64,000 nt of DNA, from NCBI GenBank assembly GCA_948471095.1, contig CAOKRG010000002.1:1-64000 (forward strand), given 5' to 3'. The DNA is from an uncultured Oscillospiraceae bacterium (GTDB taxonomy: Bacteria; Bacillota; Clostridia; Oscillospirales; Acutalibacteraceae). Shown piece after piece: positions 39,545-47,736 of this stretch. The notes beneath the pieces were generated by a model. The model made no database searches. It was not told where the DNA came from and saw only the letters and a program-made list of their open reading frames with translations. The position numbers were made by a program, and so were the translations under genes. Each line of letters starts with the position of its first letter. Position 1 is the first letter of the stretch.

Positions 39545-41714
39545 AGGCGACCACACCTCCGTTCTCAGTTTTTAGGAAGACGCCTCCGTCATCCTCTCCG
39601 GCGGCAAAAGTCTCGTCCGATGGAGAGGCGGGATCTTCCGCTCCTTCCGCCAGGCTGGACCCGCCATCCTCGGGCGTGTCCGTCAGGCCCTCTTCATAGG
39701 GCTGGTCCAGGCCGGGCTCCACCAGGCCGTCTTCTATACCGGGCTCCAGTCCGTCCTCCAAGCCGGGCTCTAACCCGTCTTCCGTTCCAGAGGGCAGGCT
39801 GCTGGACTCATCCTCCGAGCCTTCCGGCCAAGGGGGCTCGTTGGTATCCTGCACCAGGCAGCGGACGCCTTCCTTGGCGTCCCCATAGGGGAAGGCGAGA
39901 AAATCTTCCTGGGTAATACCTGAGATGATCTCCAAATCATTGCTGCCCCAGGGGGCTGGTTTGCCCAGCTTCACATACTGCTTTTTCAGCCGGTTGTCCT
40001 TTCCGGCCATCATAACATAGTAGCCGGAGCTGTCTTCCCGGAAATAGGGCCGGGACAGGTAGGTGGCATCAATGGAGTCGCTGGCATTCAGCTCCAGGGT
40101 GATATCCACCCCATAACCGGTCTGCAAGCCGTCGTCCGGGTTCTCAATAACGGCGGTAAACTCGTAATTGGAGCTGTTGGGGTTCATGTTGCTACCATAA
40201 TAGTAGTATCCGTTGCTGTCGTCCAGAGGATAGTCGGAGATGGACACGATCTGCGCTTGGTAGGTCATGCCGTTCATCCAGCACATGGCGCTGACGAAGT
40301 CGCCCACGTTTACGCTGCCCAGCAGATTTTCGTTAAGGGACCCGGAAATATAGTACTGCTGCGCCCCGGAGACCACCATAAAGGGTTTTCCCTCCATCAC
40401 GGCGGTGTCAATGTCCAGCAGGCTGCGCACCTGTCCCTCCACAGTGCTGGTGACGGTGGAGTTTTCCAAAGTTTTCTTTGCCTTGTCCAGTTCCAGCTGG
40501 GCCATCTTCAGGTCGTGCTGCAGGTCGGTAATCTCCCGCTTGGTTTCCTTGATGAACTGGCTCAGCTGAGACGAGGTATAGTTCATATCGTTGTAGTTGT
40601 TGCTGGGGGTGGGCTTAGGCGTGGGGGAGGGGCTGGCGGAAGCCTGCCGGGGAGCCGGAGCGGCCAAGCCGGCCTCTTGGGCGACCTGGCGGCCGGACTC
40701 CGCGCCGGTGACCAGCCCGGGCAAACTGAACAGAGCGGAAAGCTTAGTACCGTCCAGATGGAAGCTGGAAATTAAGCTTCCATAGTTGGAGTTGCCCTCC
40801 CGAACCTCAAATACGGCCGCGAAGGGAGTGACCAGATCCGTTTCGGGTATTTCGGAGCCCTCTCCGCTGCTGAGCGGAACCTCGTCCTCCCACTGGGAGG
40901 AGACCTCCCCATCGCCGGATTCCTCTCCGCCGGGTTCGTTTCCGCTGCTGTCCGGATCTGAGGTGGGATCGGGCTCCTGAGTGGGGTCCGGCTCCGGGGT
41001 AGGCTCGGAAGAGGGATAGAGCCCCAGCAGATGCTTTAAGAAAGCCTGCGTCATCTCAAAATTTTCCGTACACAAAAAGATGTAGGGCTCTTCCGTGGTG
41101 CCCTTGCCCTCATAGGGAACCGAGTCCAGGTCCAGCTCGCTGTAAACATTCACGTCCGGCGTGGGTACCGGCGTGGGGGAGGGAGCCAGAGAAGGCGAGG
41201 GAGAGGGCTTTGGCGTGGCGGTAGGTTTGGCCGTGGGCCGCACGGTAGGCCGGGGGGTGGGGCGGTTGGTCGGCCGCACCGTGGGCCGGGGCGTGGAATA
41301 AGGCTTGGTGTTTTGATATTTTTTCAGCTTCCGCTGCGCTTCGTCGATTTTGACCTCGACCTTTTTGACGTCGATCTCCCGCGCCTCTACGGCCAACTCC
41401 AAGGAGGTTTTGTCATACTGCAAAAGAGGAGTGCCGATGGTCACCTGCTGCCCTTCGGTTACGAAAATTTCACTGATGGTTTTTTGAGCGTCCGGAAACA
41501 GCTCCTGCACATAGTCGGAGATAATGGTTCCCTGAGTGGTGCTCTGCCCGCCCCAGCCGGAGGAGGACACGTAGTTCATGGGAAGGACTTCCACGGTTTT
41601 TAGGTCTTTCCGGTAATTGGCATAGGAAACCGATCCGAAAATAATTCCCACAATCACCAGCAGGCAGATACCTGAGATAATCAGCCGCTTGCGGATATTT
41701 ACTTTGTTATTCAT
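39537..41714 (-). CDS. HlyD/MacA-type adaptor with large insertion in the coiled-coil hairpin
   Basis: 725 residues, far longer than usual (about 350-450). Membrane anchor residues 11-30. The first lipoyl half and coiled coil run to about 136. Then about 240 residues are inserted: a Pro-Thr-Arg repeat (TPRPTVRPTNRPTPRPT, 141-161), a small folded part (LDLDSVPYEGKGTTEEPYIF), an acidic Pro-Glu-Asp stretch (236-270) and another compact part. The second coil resumes at about 381-418 (ITDLQHDLKMAQLELDKAKKTL), followed by the lipoyl/barrel domains. A Gly-Leu-Glu-Pro-rich acidic tail covers the last 100 residues. It overlaps both neighbouring genes and is surely part of the exporter. Confidence 0.85.
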   Translation of the reverse strand: MNNKVNIRKRLIISGICLLVIVGIIFGSVSYANYRKDLKTVEVLPMNYVSSSGWGGQSTTQGTIISDYVQELFPDAQKTISEIFVTEGQQVTIGTPLLQYDKTSLELAVEAREIDVKKVEVKIDEAQRKLKKYQNTKPYSTPRPTVRPTNRPTPRPTVRPTAKPTATPKPSPSPSLAPSPTPVPTPDVNVYSELDLDSVPYEGKGTTEEPYIFLCTENFEMTQAFLKHLLGLYPSSEPTPEPDPTQEPDPTSDPDSSGNEPGGEESGDGEVSSQWEDEVPLSSGEGSEIPETDLVTPFAAVFEVREGNSNYGSLISSFHLDGTKLSALFSLPGLVTGAESGRQVAQEAGLAAPAPRQASASPSPTPKPTPSNNYNDMNYTSSQLSQFIKETKREITDLQHDLKMAQLELDKAKKTLENSTVTSTVEGQVRSLLDIDTAVMEGKPFMVVSGAQQYYISGSLNENLLGSVNVGDFVSAMCWMNGMTYQAQIVSISDYPLDDSNGYYYYGSNMNPNSSNYEFTAVIENPDDGLQTGYGVDITLELNASDSIDATYLSRPYFREDSSGYYVMMAGKDNRLKKQYVKLGKPAPWGSNDLEIISGITQEDFLAFPYGDAKEGVRCLVQDTNEPPWPEGSEDESSSLPSGTEDGLEPGLEDGLEPGIEDGLVEPGLDQPYEEGLTDTPEDGGSSLAEGAEDPASPSDETFAAGEDDGGVFLKTENGGVVAFD

Positions 41715-42882
41715 GCTCCGCCTCCTTCCCCTCGCCGCCGTTTTGTTCCAGTTCCTTCTGCTGGCGTTCCAGGGCGGCGATGATGGACTCCCCGCTGATG
41801 CTTTCTTCCTGCGCCGTTTCCGCGGGCGCGTCCGGTTCGCTGGGGGCCCGCTCCGGCGGAGAGGCTTCCACCGGGCTGCTTTCCGGCTTTTCTACAGGAT
41901 CCGTAGGCGCTTCTTCTGCTTTTTTCCCTGACAGGGGGAGCTTTTTCAGCAGCTGGGGGGCCTGCCGGAGCAGCTCCGGAGCCTGGCCCAGCCAATGGGT
42001 CAAATGCCCGGCCTGTCTGGCGGCTTGGGCGGTAAGCTCCTTCAAGGGGCCCGCTTTTTCCGGCGCTTCCGGAGCGGGCTCCTTTTCCGCGGCGGGTTCT
42101 GGCACGGGGGATTCCTCCGCCGGACCTGCCGGTTGGGGGGCGTCCGCCGGCTCCTCCCGGGAGGAGATATCCTCCATATCCGCCGGAGCGGGCGGGGGAG
42201 AAAGGGGCCGTCCGCCGCCGTCCACCAGCAGGCCGTCCCGAATATGCAGGGTGCGCTTGGCATGGGCGGCGATCTCGGGCTCGTGAGTAATCATAACAAT
42301 GGTAACGCCTTCCGCGTTTAAGCTTTTGAAGATTTCCATAATCTGGTCGCCGGATTTGGTATCCAGCGCGCCGGTGGGCTCGTCGGCCAGGATCAGCTTA
42401 GGATTGTTGACAATGGCCCTGGCAATGGCCACCCGCTGGCACTGGCCGCCGGAGAGCTGCGTGGGCTTAAAGTCCGTGCGGTCGCCCAGGCCGACCCGCT
42501 CTAAGGCCCGGCGGGCGATCTGCTGGCGCTCCCGCTTGCGCACACCGGCATAGAGCAGGGGCAGGGCCACGTTGTCCAAAGCCGTCTGCCGGGAGAGCAG
42601 GTAGAAGCTCTGGAACACAAAGCCAATGCTCCTCAGCCGCACATCGGACATATGCTTCTCGCTGATGCGGGCGATATCTTGGCCTTCCAAGATATATTCG
42701 CCGGAGCTAGGATTGTCCAGACAGCCGATGATGTTCATCAAAGTGGTCTTGCCCGAGCCGGAGGGGCCCATAATGGCCAGGTATTCCCCTTCCTCCACGG
42801 AAAGGGAGATACCCTGGAGCACAGGCACTTCATACCGGCCCTGCATATAGGTCTTGCAGATATTCCGCAGTTCCAGTATCAT
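41707..42882 (-). CDS. MacB-type ABC transporter ATP-binding protein with long C-terminal tail
   Basis: 391 residues. The first 225 are a normal LolD/MacB ATPase: [57 protein letters not shown]. The remaining 165 residues are Ala-Pro-Glu-rich, predicted disordered ([31 protein letters not shown]), with a short helical part ([24 protein letters not shown]) in the middle. The tail is not needed for catalysis and may bind a partner. It overlaps adaptor 1 by 4 bases and adaptor 2 by 8. Confidence 0.9.
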   Translation of the reverse strand: MILELRNICKTYMQGRYEVPVLQGISLSVEEGEYLAIMGPSGSGKTTLMNIIGCLDNPSSGEYILEGQDIARISEKHMSDVRLRSIGFVFQSFYLLSRQTALDNVALPLLYAGVRKRERQQIARRALERVGLGDRTDFKPTQLSGGQCQRVAIARAIVNNPKLILADEPTGALDTKSGDQIMEIFKSLNAEGVTIVMITHEPEIAAHAKRTLHIRDGLLVDGGGRPLSPPPAPADMEDISSREEPADAPQPAGPAEESPVPEPAAEKEPAPEAPEKAGPLKELTAQAARQAGHLTHWLGQAPELLRQAPQLLKKLPLSGKKAEEAPTDPVEKPESSPVEASPPERAPSEPDAPAETAQEESISGESIIAALERQQKELEQNGGEGKEAEHE

Positions 42883-44339
42883 CGCGCCATAACCCCCCCG
42901 TCCGCCGGATTGGAGACATCGTCCAGCCCGGATTCATACAGCCCCGCGTCCCCCTCGCCCTCCGGTACGGAAGCCGTGCCGTCATCGGGCAGAGTTCCAT
43001 CGTCAGGCAGAGCGTCCTCCAGGCCATCCTCCGGTACAATGTCCGTCAGGCCCGGGTCCGTCATGCCGGGATCGGCCAGGTCCATGCCCGGGTCTTCCAT
43101 GGGCATATCGTCCTCGCCGGGCAAAGCCATGGCGGAAGCGTCCGTGGTAGTGGGGCCGCCCTCAATGTAATCCTCGCTGGGGTAGGCGATGTAGTCCCCG
43201 GGCTCCAAGCCGTCCACAATCTGATAGAGGTCTTCGCCCTGGTCAAATTCGCCCAGCATGACAGGGCGCTTTTCCAGCTTCTCGTTTTCATCCCGGGCCC
43301 ACACATAGCTGCCCCGGTCGCTGCTGACCACATAGATGGCCGGAAGCCACATGCCCGTGCGGGAAGAGCTGACCCCCAGGTTGGGCTCGATGTACACGTG
43401 CTGGCCCAGCATCAGGCCTTCCAGGTTGCTTAGGACCACATAGAAATTGTATTTGGAGGCCTGCTGGCCCTGGTCGCCCATGCCGCCGTAGTACATGTTC
43501 TGGTTCTGGTCCTCCGTGGGCTCGCTGCCGATGGAGTCGACGGTGCCGGACCAGGTGGCGGAGGGGTCCACCCGGGAGCGGATGACCACGGCCTGGCCTA
43601 CCTGCAGCATGCCGATGTTCTGCTCGGAAATGCTGCCCTTGACCCGGTACTCGCCGGAGGAGAGGATGCTCATAAAGGGCTTCTGCTGCCCGGTGGAGTC
43701 CGTGGCCGGAGTCAGGTTGATTTCCTGAATCACGCCCTCCGCCTCGGAGAGCACGTCGGCGTTTTCCTGGGAGGCCTTGAGCTTATCCAGCTCCGCCTGC
43801 TTTACGGACCGGTTGTATTCCGCCTCCTTAATGCTGAACTCCGCTGACTGGATCTGCACGGTATAGTTATATTGCTCGTCGCTGCTGGCCTTGGCCTTTT
43901 CAGCTTCCAGGGTCTTTTTGGAATCCTGCAGGGTGGAGATCTGGTTGCCGATGCCCTCCAGCTCCAGCTCGGCCTGCCGGATGGTCAGGACCATTTCCTC
44001 GGTGTCATAGCGGAACAGGGGCGTGCCCACGCTGACCTGGTCGCCCTCCTTCACCAAGACCTCGGCCACGGTGCGGGATTCATCCTTATTAACCTTCATC
44101 ACCTGCTGGGGCTCCACCAAGCCGGAGTAGCGGGTTTCGGTGTTGCCCATGCCGGTAATGGAGGCCACGGAGTTTACATAGACCGGGTCGGCCTTACCGG
44201 CGGCTAAGTAGTCTTTGAGCCAGAAGTTCCACACGCCCAGGGCGATCAGGCCCAACGCCAGCACGCAGGCCGCAGCGATCAGGCCCGCCCGCTTTTTATC
44301 CGCGGTTTTGTTTACGGGTTTTGCAGAATGTTTTTCCAT
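42879..44339 (-). CDS. HlyD/MacA-type adaptor of the exporter (first adaptor)
   Basis: 486 residues. One membrane helix (LIAAACVLALGLIALGVWNF), lipoyl halves around VLVKEGDQVSVGTPLFRYD and VIQEINLTP, an uninterrupted coiled coil (LRQAELELEGIGNQ to KQAELDKLKAS-like region), and beta-barrel/membrane-proximal domains. The last 90 residues are acidic and repetitive (PGMDLADPGMTDPGLTD, LPDDGTLPDDGT), resembling the tail of the second adaptor. The ATG at 44339 follows GAGGAGC; an upstream in-frame start has no ribosome site. It heads the four-gene exporter operon. Confidence 0.88.
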   Translation of the reverse strand: MEKHSAKPVNKTADKKRAGLIAAACVLALGLIALGVWNFWLKDYLAAGKADPVYVNSVASITGMGNTETRYSGLVEPQQVMKVNKDESRTVAEVLVKEGDQVSVGTPLFRYDTEEMVLTIRQAELELEGIGNQISTLQDSKKTLEAEKAKASSDEQYNYTVQIQSAEFSIKEAEYNRSVKQAELDKLKASQENADVLSEAEGVIQEINLTPATDSTGQQKPFMSILSSGEYRVKGSISEQNIGMLQVGQAVVIRSRVDPSATWSGTVDSIGSEPTEDQNQNMYYGGMGDQGQQASKYNFYVVLSNLEGLMLGQHVYIEPNLGVSSSRTGMWLPAIYVVSSDRGSYVWARDENEKLEKRPVMLGEFDQGEDLYQIVDGLEPGDYIAYPSEDYIEGGPTTTDASAMALPGEDDMPMEDPGMDLADPGMTDPGLTDIVPEDGLEDALPDDGTLPDDGTASVPEGEGDAGLYESGLDDVSNPADGGVMAR

Positions 44340-44430
44340 AAACGAAAGCTCCTCGATAGAATATTTTGATCCCATGAAGCAGGGGGACCCCCAGCCCATA
44401 GGCGCGGCAAGCCACGCTAGTACAGCATAT

Positions 44431-44459
44431 ATTATACCTCATTCTTAAGGACATGGCAA
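44431..44459 (-). promoter_or_regulatory. Promoter of the MacAB-like exporter operon
   Basis: Minus strand TTGCCA (44454-44459), 17 bases, TATAAT (44431-44436). Confidence 0.8.
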
Positions 44460-44678
44460 CCTGTTTTTTGCGGGGAGATATGAACATTTTTTTAATTTGC
44501 GCCCACATGAGGAAAAATGCCATAGCCCTCTTTAAGCTGCGCCGCGCGGGGATCCGCCTTTTGCCTGTGCGCTCTGAGAAAACTGTGAGAGCCGGTCATC
44601 CGATTCAATTTTGCGCGCGACTGGCGTGCAGTGCCGCCCTAAATGAAAAGAATACCCGGTCCCGGCTTTTGGTCGCAG

Positions 44679-44707
44679 TTGATTTTTCGATCCTTTTCGG
44701 CTATACT
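44679..44707 (+). promoter_or_regulatory. Promoter of rnhA
   Basis: TTGATT (44679-44684), 17 bases, TATACT (44702-44707). Confidence 0.75.
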
Positions 44708-44749
44708 GAGGCATGAGCAGAACTTATAATTTGGGAAGGATGAAGCCAT

Positions 44750-45352
44750 GTGGCAAAAAAGTTTTACGCGGTGCGGGTAGGCCGGAAGGGCCCCGCCATC
44801 TATCAGACATGGGACGAGTGCAAAAGGCAGGTTCACGGGGTGGAGCGGGCGGTCTACAAAAGCTTCCCCACCTGGGAAGAGGCCGCGGCCTTTTTGCGGG
44901 GCGGCGAGGCAAAGAACGAGGCGGCCTCGGAAAAAGACGGCTGGGCCGTGGCCTATGTGGACGGCAGCTACGATAAAAAAAGCGGGGACTTCTCCTGCGG
45001 GGCGGTGCTGTTCTGGCAGGGGGGGCAGGTGGAGTTCTCCCAAAAGTTTACAGACCCGGAGCTGGCCGCCATGCACAATGTGGCGGGGGAGATCATGGGC
45101 GCGCTGACGGTGATCCGGTACTGCCGTGAAAAGGGCGTTCCCGCGCTGGAAATACACCACGACTACGAGGGCGTGGGCTGCTGGGCGGACGGAAGCTGGC
45201 GGGCAAACAAGCCCGGGACCCAGCGCTACGCGGCGGAATGCCAAGAAGCGGCCAAGTCGATGAAGCTGCAATTCGTAAAGGTGAAGGGACATTCCGGCGA
45301 CACATACAACGACATGGCCGACGCGCTGGCCAAAAAGGCGCTGGGGCTATGA
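44750..45352 (+). CDS. rnhA: Ribonuclease H1-type protein with N-terminal viroplasmin domain
   Basis: 200 residues from a GTG behind GGAAGGA. Residues 1-50 (KFYAVRVGRKGPAIYQTWDECKRQVHGV) are the viroplasmin/hybrid-binding domain, which holds RNA-DNA duplexes. The RNase H domain follows with AYVDGSYD (first Asp), the Glu in VAGEIMGAL, DYEGVGCW and GHSGDTYNDMADALAKKA (last Asp). Active-site residues appear complete. It degrades RNA in RNA-DNA hybrids. spoVAE is 61 bases downstream. Confidence 0.92.
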   Translation: MAKKFYAVRVGRKGPAIYQTWDECKRQVHGVERAVYKSFPTWEEAAAFLRGGEAKNEAASEKDGWAVAYVDGSYDKKSGDFSCGAVLFWQGGQVEFSQKFTDPELAAMHNVAGEIMGALTVIRYCREKGVPALEIHHDYEGVGCWADGSWRANKPGTQRYAAECQEAAKSMKLQFVKVKGHSGDTYNDMADALAKKALGL

Positions 45353-45413
45353 GCGCATAAACCCGCCCGGCCTGGGGGAAGCTAGTTCCAAACCTGGAAA
45401 GGAAGTGGAACGA

Positions 45414-45770
45414 ATGGAGTACCTAAACGCGTTTTGGGTGGGCGGCGCCATCTGTCTGGTTGGCCAGTTGCTCATCGACCTGACTAAGCTGACTCCGGCC
45501 CGCATCATGGTGATTTTTGTCACCATGGGGGTGCTGTTAGGCGGGGTGGGCCTATATGGCCCCTTGGTGGACTTTGCCGGCGCCGGGGCCACGGTACCCC
45601 TGTGCGGCTTTGGCTGGGCCCTTTCAGAGGGCGTGCGCAAAGCCGTAGTGGAGCAGGGATTCCTGGGAGTATTCACCGGCGGGCTGACGGCTGGCGCGGC
45701 GGGGACTGCGGCGGCGGTGTTTTTTGGCTATCTGGCGGCGCTGCTGGCCAAGCCCAGGGATAAAGCGTAG
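45414..45770 (+). CDS. spoVAE: Stage V sporulation protein AE
   Basis: 118-residue membrane protein with three or four helices. The stretch GQLLIDLTKLTPARIMVIFVT, followed by GLYGPLVDFAGAGATVPLCGFG, is diagnostic for SpoVAE, a part of the channel that moves dipicolinate into the forespore. In most spore formers it lies with spoVAC and spoVAD, which are absent from this window, so this copy is separate from a spoVA operon. The ATG at 45414 is preferred to a GTG three codons earlier. It supports a spore-forming host. Confidence 0.9.
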   Translation: MEYLNAFWVGGAICLVGQLLIDLTKLTPARIMVIFVTMGVLLGGVGLYGPLVDFAGAGATVPLCGFGWALSEGVRKAVVEQGFLGVFTGGLTAGAAGTAAAVFFGYLAALLAKPRDKA

Positions 45771-45842
45771 CGCCAAGGCGCGCCCCGGCTGCATAGGAGC
45801 GTCTAAAGAGCGCGGTTTTAACAAGAAGAAAGCTTGCTGAGT

Positions 45843-45935
45843 GCAACAGAAAAAGTTTCGTCAACCTTTTCAAAGGTTGCGGGACTCTTAGGGGCAGAGC
45901 CCCTAAGCCGCCAGAGGCCACTCCGCAACACTCCG
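45843..45935 (+). repeat. Interspersed hairpin repeat, copy 3 (short form)
   Basis: AAAAGTTTCGTCAACCTTTTCAAAGGTTGCGGGACTCTTAGGGG aligns with the reverse complement of 4806-4856. It holds perfect hairpins CAACCTTT/AAAGGTTG and CTTAGGGGC/GCCCCTAAG, then the flank AAGCCGCCAGAGGCC that also follows the hairpin at 20987-21019. No gene is present between 45771 and 46037. Confidence 0.7.
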
Positions 45936-45977
45936 GAAAACTGTTCTCTTTGGGGCGTGCCCCAGCTGCGTTGCTCC

Positions 45978-46006
45978 TTGCGTTTCCATCCCTGTTTTGC
46001 TATAAT
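45978..46006 (+). promoter_or_regulatory. Promoter of the small metallopeptidase gene
   Basis: TTGCGT (45978-45983), 17 bases, TATAAT (46001-46006). Confidence 0.7.
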
Positions 46007-46037
46007 ATTCTCCAAAAAGGAACAGGAGTGGATCTGA

Positions 46038-46511
46038 ATGCAGTATTTATATCAGGAGGCTATTGTCCGCCCCATTTTTGAAAAATGGCGGAAGATCCTG
46101 CGGCTGGAAGAGGGCTGGGACGTGAAGCTTGAGCTGGTGGACGATGAATCCTTTCAGAAAACCGGCGACTTCAAAATCGACCCCACGGACCGCAAGGCCA
46201 TTTTGATGCTCAACAGCCGGAATCCCCGCCAGGAAAACCCAGAGGAGGTCATCTGCCACGAGCTGCTCCACTTAAAGCTCTACCCTCTGGACCAGCTTAC
46301 CGAGACCCTCATCGAAGGGCACTATGAGCCGGGAAGCGGAGCCTATCACGTGGTTTACACCCAGTTTATGGTCATGCTGGAGACCACCGTGGAGGAACTG
46401 GCCAAATGCCTTTTGGCCCAGTTCGGCATGGATAAGAACCTCTCTTATGGCCGGTGCCAGGGAATGAAGTCCTTCAACCAGCTGTATGACGGGCTCAAGC
46501 CTTTGGAATAG
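46038..46511 (+). CDS. Putative small zinc metallopeptidase (HExxH)
   Basis: 157 residues. VICHELLHLKLYP is a clear H-E-x-x-H zinc motif, and a later Glu (TVEELAK region) could be the third ligand. The N-terminal part resembles SprT/ImmA-like proteins in layout but no close family was recognised. No signal peptide, so it is cytoplasmic. It has its own promoter and is followed by two strong hairpins. A role in protein or regulator cleavage is only a guess. Confidence 0.6.
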   Translation: MQYLYQEAIVRPIFEKWRKILRLEEGWDVKLELVDDESFQKTGDFKIDPTDRKAILMLNSRNPRQENPEEVICHELLHLKLYPLDQLTETLIEGHYEPGSGAYHVVYTQFMVMLETTVEELAKCLLAQFGMDKNLSYGRCQGMKSFNQLYDGLKPLE

Positions 46512-46526
46512 GCGTTTCGGACAGGA

Positions 46527-46598
46527 ACCGGCCTTGCCTTACGCAGCAAGGCAGAACGCCGCCGCTCTCCCAAGCGCAGAGGGGAGCGGCGGCGTTTG
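46527..46598 (+). terminator. Two strong hairpins after the metallopeptidase gene
   Basis: GCCTTGC/GCAAGGC (about 46531-46552), then AACGCCGCCGCTCTCC (46555-46570) paired with GGGGAGCGGCGGCGTT (46581-46596). The second stem is about 16 bp but lacks a good T tract. Confidence 0.6.
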
Positions 46599-46651
46599 TG
46601 AGGAGAGAGAGCCGTCTGTTTGGGCGGGCGGGTAACTTTTTTAAATTTGTC

Positions 46652-46680
46652 TTGCATTTTTCAAGGGAATCCCCTATAAT
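46652..46680 (+). promoter_or_regulatory. Promoter reading into the possible small RNA
   Basis: TTGCAT (46652-46657), 17 bases, TATAAT (46675-46680). No ORF with a ribosome site follows. Confidence 0.65.
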
Positions 46681-46790
46681 AGGAGCTGGAAATATAAAAT
46701 GCGGCAGGCTGGAAGGCGTTGCGCCGCCTCCCAGCCCTGTACGAGTGATACCGGCACTCAGCACAGCAATATAGATTGCACCACAAGCTT
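46681..46790. ncRNA. Possible structured small RNA between two facing promoters
   Basis: About 110 non-coding bases bounded by two convergent 17-spacer promoters. Three consecutive hairpins: GGCTGGAAGGCG/CGCCTCCCAGCC (46707-46736), CTGTAC-GAGTG/CACTC-a-GCACAG (46737-46766) and GCAAT/ATTGC (46766-46779). Read on the minus strand the 12-bp stem comes last and is followed by TGCCGCATTTTATATTT, a terminator-like end, so the minus strand is the better candidate. I could not match it with confidence to 6S, SRP or any riboswitch. Confidence 0.4.
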
Positions 46791-46819
46791 ATTATACCCA
46801 ACCAACTCCTTTAATTCAA
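46791..46819 (-). promoter_or_regulatory. Promoter facing the possible small RNA from the right
   Basis: Minus strand TTGAAT (46814-46819), 17 bases, TATAAT (46791-46796). Confidence 0.65.
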
Positions 46820-46995
46820 GTATTTTCTCCCCAAATTCCTCTCCCACACAAAATTAGGGTATATAAGCCGTGCGTTCGCGAGAATTTCAGCGGTGTTGAG
46901 CGGTAAGACGGCACCGCTATTATATTTCCGGCGGAACCCCGGGGCGGAGCGCCCGCCCCACTGGGGGGATGCTGGAGGCAGTTTTTTAAAAGCAG
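46820..46995. other. Intergenic region without a recognised gene
   Basis: Contains a GCGGTG/CACCGC inverted repeat near 46891-46912 and a GC-rich palindromic stretch near 46938-46965 (CCCCGGGGCGGAGCGCCCGCCCC). Nothing here looks coding. Confidence 0.4.
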
Positions 46996-47032
46996 AAAAA
47001 CCGCAGCAGGTATCGGCCTGTCCGCGGTTTTT
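46996..47032. terminator. Bidirectional terminator next to the sugar acetyltransferase
   Basis: AAAAACCGC (46996-47004) pairs with GCGGTTTTT (47024-47032), with an inner CAGG/CCTG stem. Confidence 0.85.
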
Positions 47033-47036
47033 GCTT

Positions 47037-47684
47037 TTATTCGGGCTTTGTAATGGAGAACTCCGCGAGGATTTCCGGTTTATGGGCCATGCTGTCCGCT
47101 TCGGTGATCTCCCGAATGACCCGGCAGGGGTTTCCGGCGGCAAAGCTGCGGGGTGGGATATCCCGCGTGACCACGGCCCCCGCGCCAATGACGCAGCCGT
47201 CGCCAATGGTCACGCCGGGGCAGACCACCACGTTGGCGCCGAACCAGCAGTCGCTGCCGATGTGGACGGGCTTGGCCCAGCACAGGTGGGCAGGGGAGCC
47301 GTCCGGGCCGTAGAGTTCCCGGCGCTCTTCGGGGAGCATGGGGTGGACGGGGGTGACGATAGTCACATTGGGGCCAAAGTTGCAGTCGTCGCCGATGGTC
47401 ACCTCGCCGTCGTCTTGAACGGTGAAGTTGAAATTGGCGAAAAAGTTTTTTCCAATTTTGGTGTGGACTCCATAATGAAACTGAATGGGCCCCTGGATGC
47501 GTGAGCCTTCGCCCAGTTCGCCGATGAGCTCTCTGAGGATTTGCTCCCGCTTTTCGTACTCGTCCTCAAAAGTGGCGTTATACTGGGTGTCAAGATTGTG
47601 GGCTTTCAGCTTGATGGCTTTCAGCTCCGGGTCCGCCGGGCTGAACACGATGCCGGAAAAAATACGCTTTTCTTCGTTTGTCAT
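47037..47684 (-). CDS. Maltose O-acetyltransferase-like sugar acetyltransferase
   Basis: 215 residues. A helical N-terminal cap (EEKRIFSGIVFSPADPELKAIKLKAH) and a left-handed beta helix of hexapeptide repeats (VTIGDDCNFGPNVTIVTPVHP, VHIGSDCWFGANVVVCPGVTIGDGCVIGAGAVV). The catalytic histidine is in the VTPVHP loop. It acetylates sugars or nucleoside-like acceptors from acetyl-CoA. AAGGAGGTC precedes the ATG. It is monocistronic with its own promoter and terminator. Confidence 0.9.
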   Translation of the reverse strand: MTNEEKRIFSGIVFSPADPELKAIKLKAHNLDTQYNATFEDEYEKREQILRELIGELGEGSRIQGPIQFHYGVHTKIGKNFFANFNFTVQDDGEVTIGDDCNFGPNVTIVTPVHPMLPEERRELYGPDGSPAHLCWAKPVHIGSDCWFGANVVVCPGVTIGDGCVIGAGAVVTRDIPPRSFAAGNPCRVIREITEADSMAHKPEILAEFSITKPE

Positions 47685-47707
47685 AGGGATCGACCTCCTT
47701 ACCGCCT

Positions 47708-47736
47708 ATTTTACACATTTTGCCAATAAAAATCAA
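47708..47736 (-). promoter_or_regulatory. Promoter of the sugar O-acetyltransferase
   Basis: Minus strand TTGATT (47731-47736), 17 bases, TAAAAT (47708-47713). Confidence 0.65.

Larger units (their letters stand above)
44340..44749. other. Divergent intergenic region between the exporter operon and rnhA
   Basis: 410 bases with two outward promoters (listed separately) and no convincing gene. Short frames inside have no ribosome site. The middle part is AT-richer than the surroundings. Confidence 0.6.

Noticed and set aside
41200..41300. Short tandem repeats that might look like a CRISPR or microsatellite
   Set aside because: They encode the in-frame Pro-Thr-Arg repeat of the adaptor protein; no spacer structure is present.
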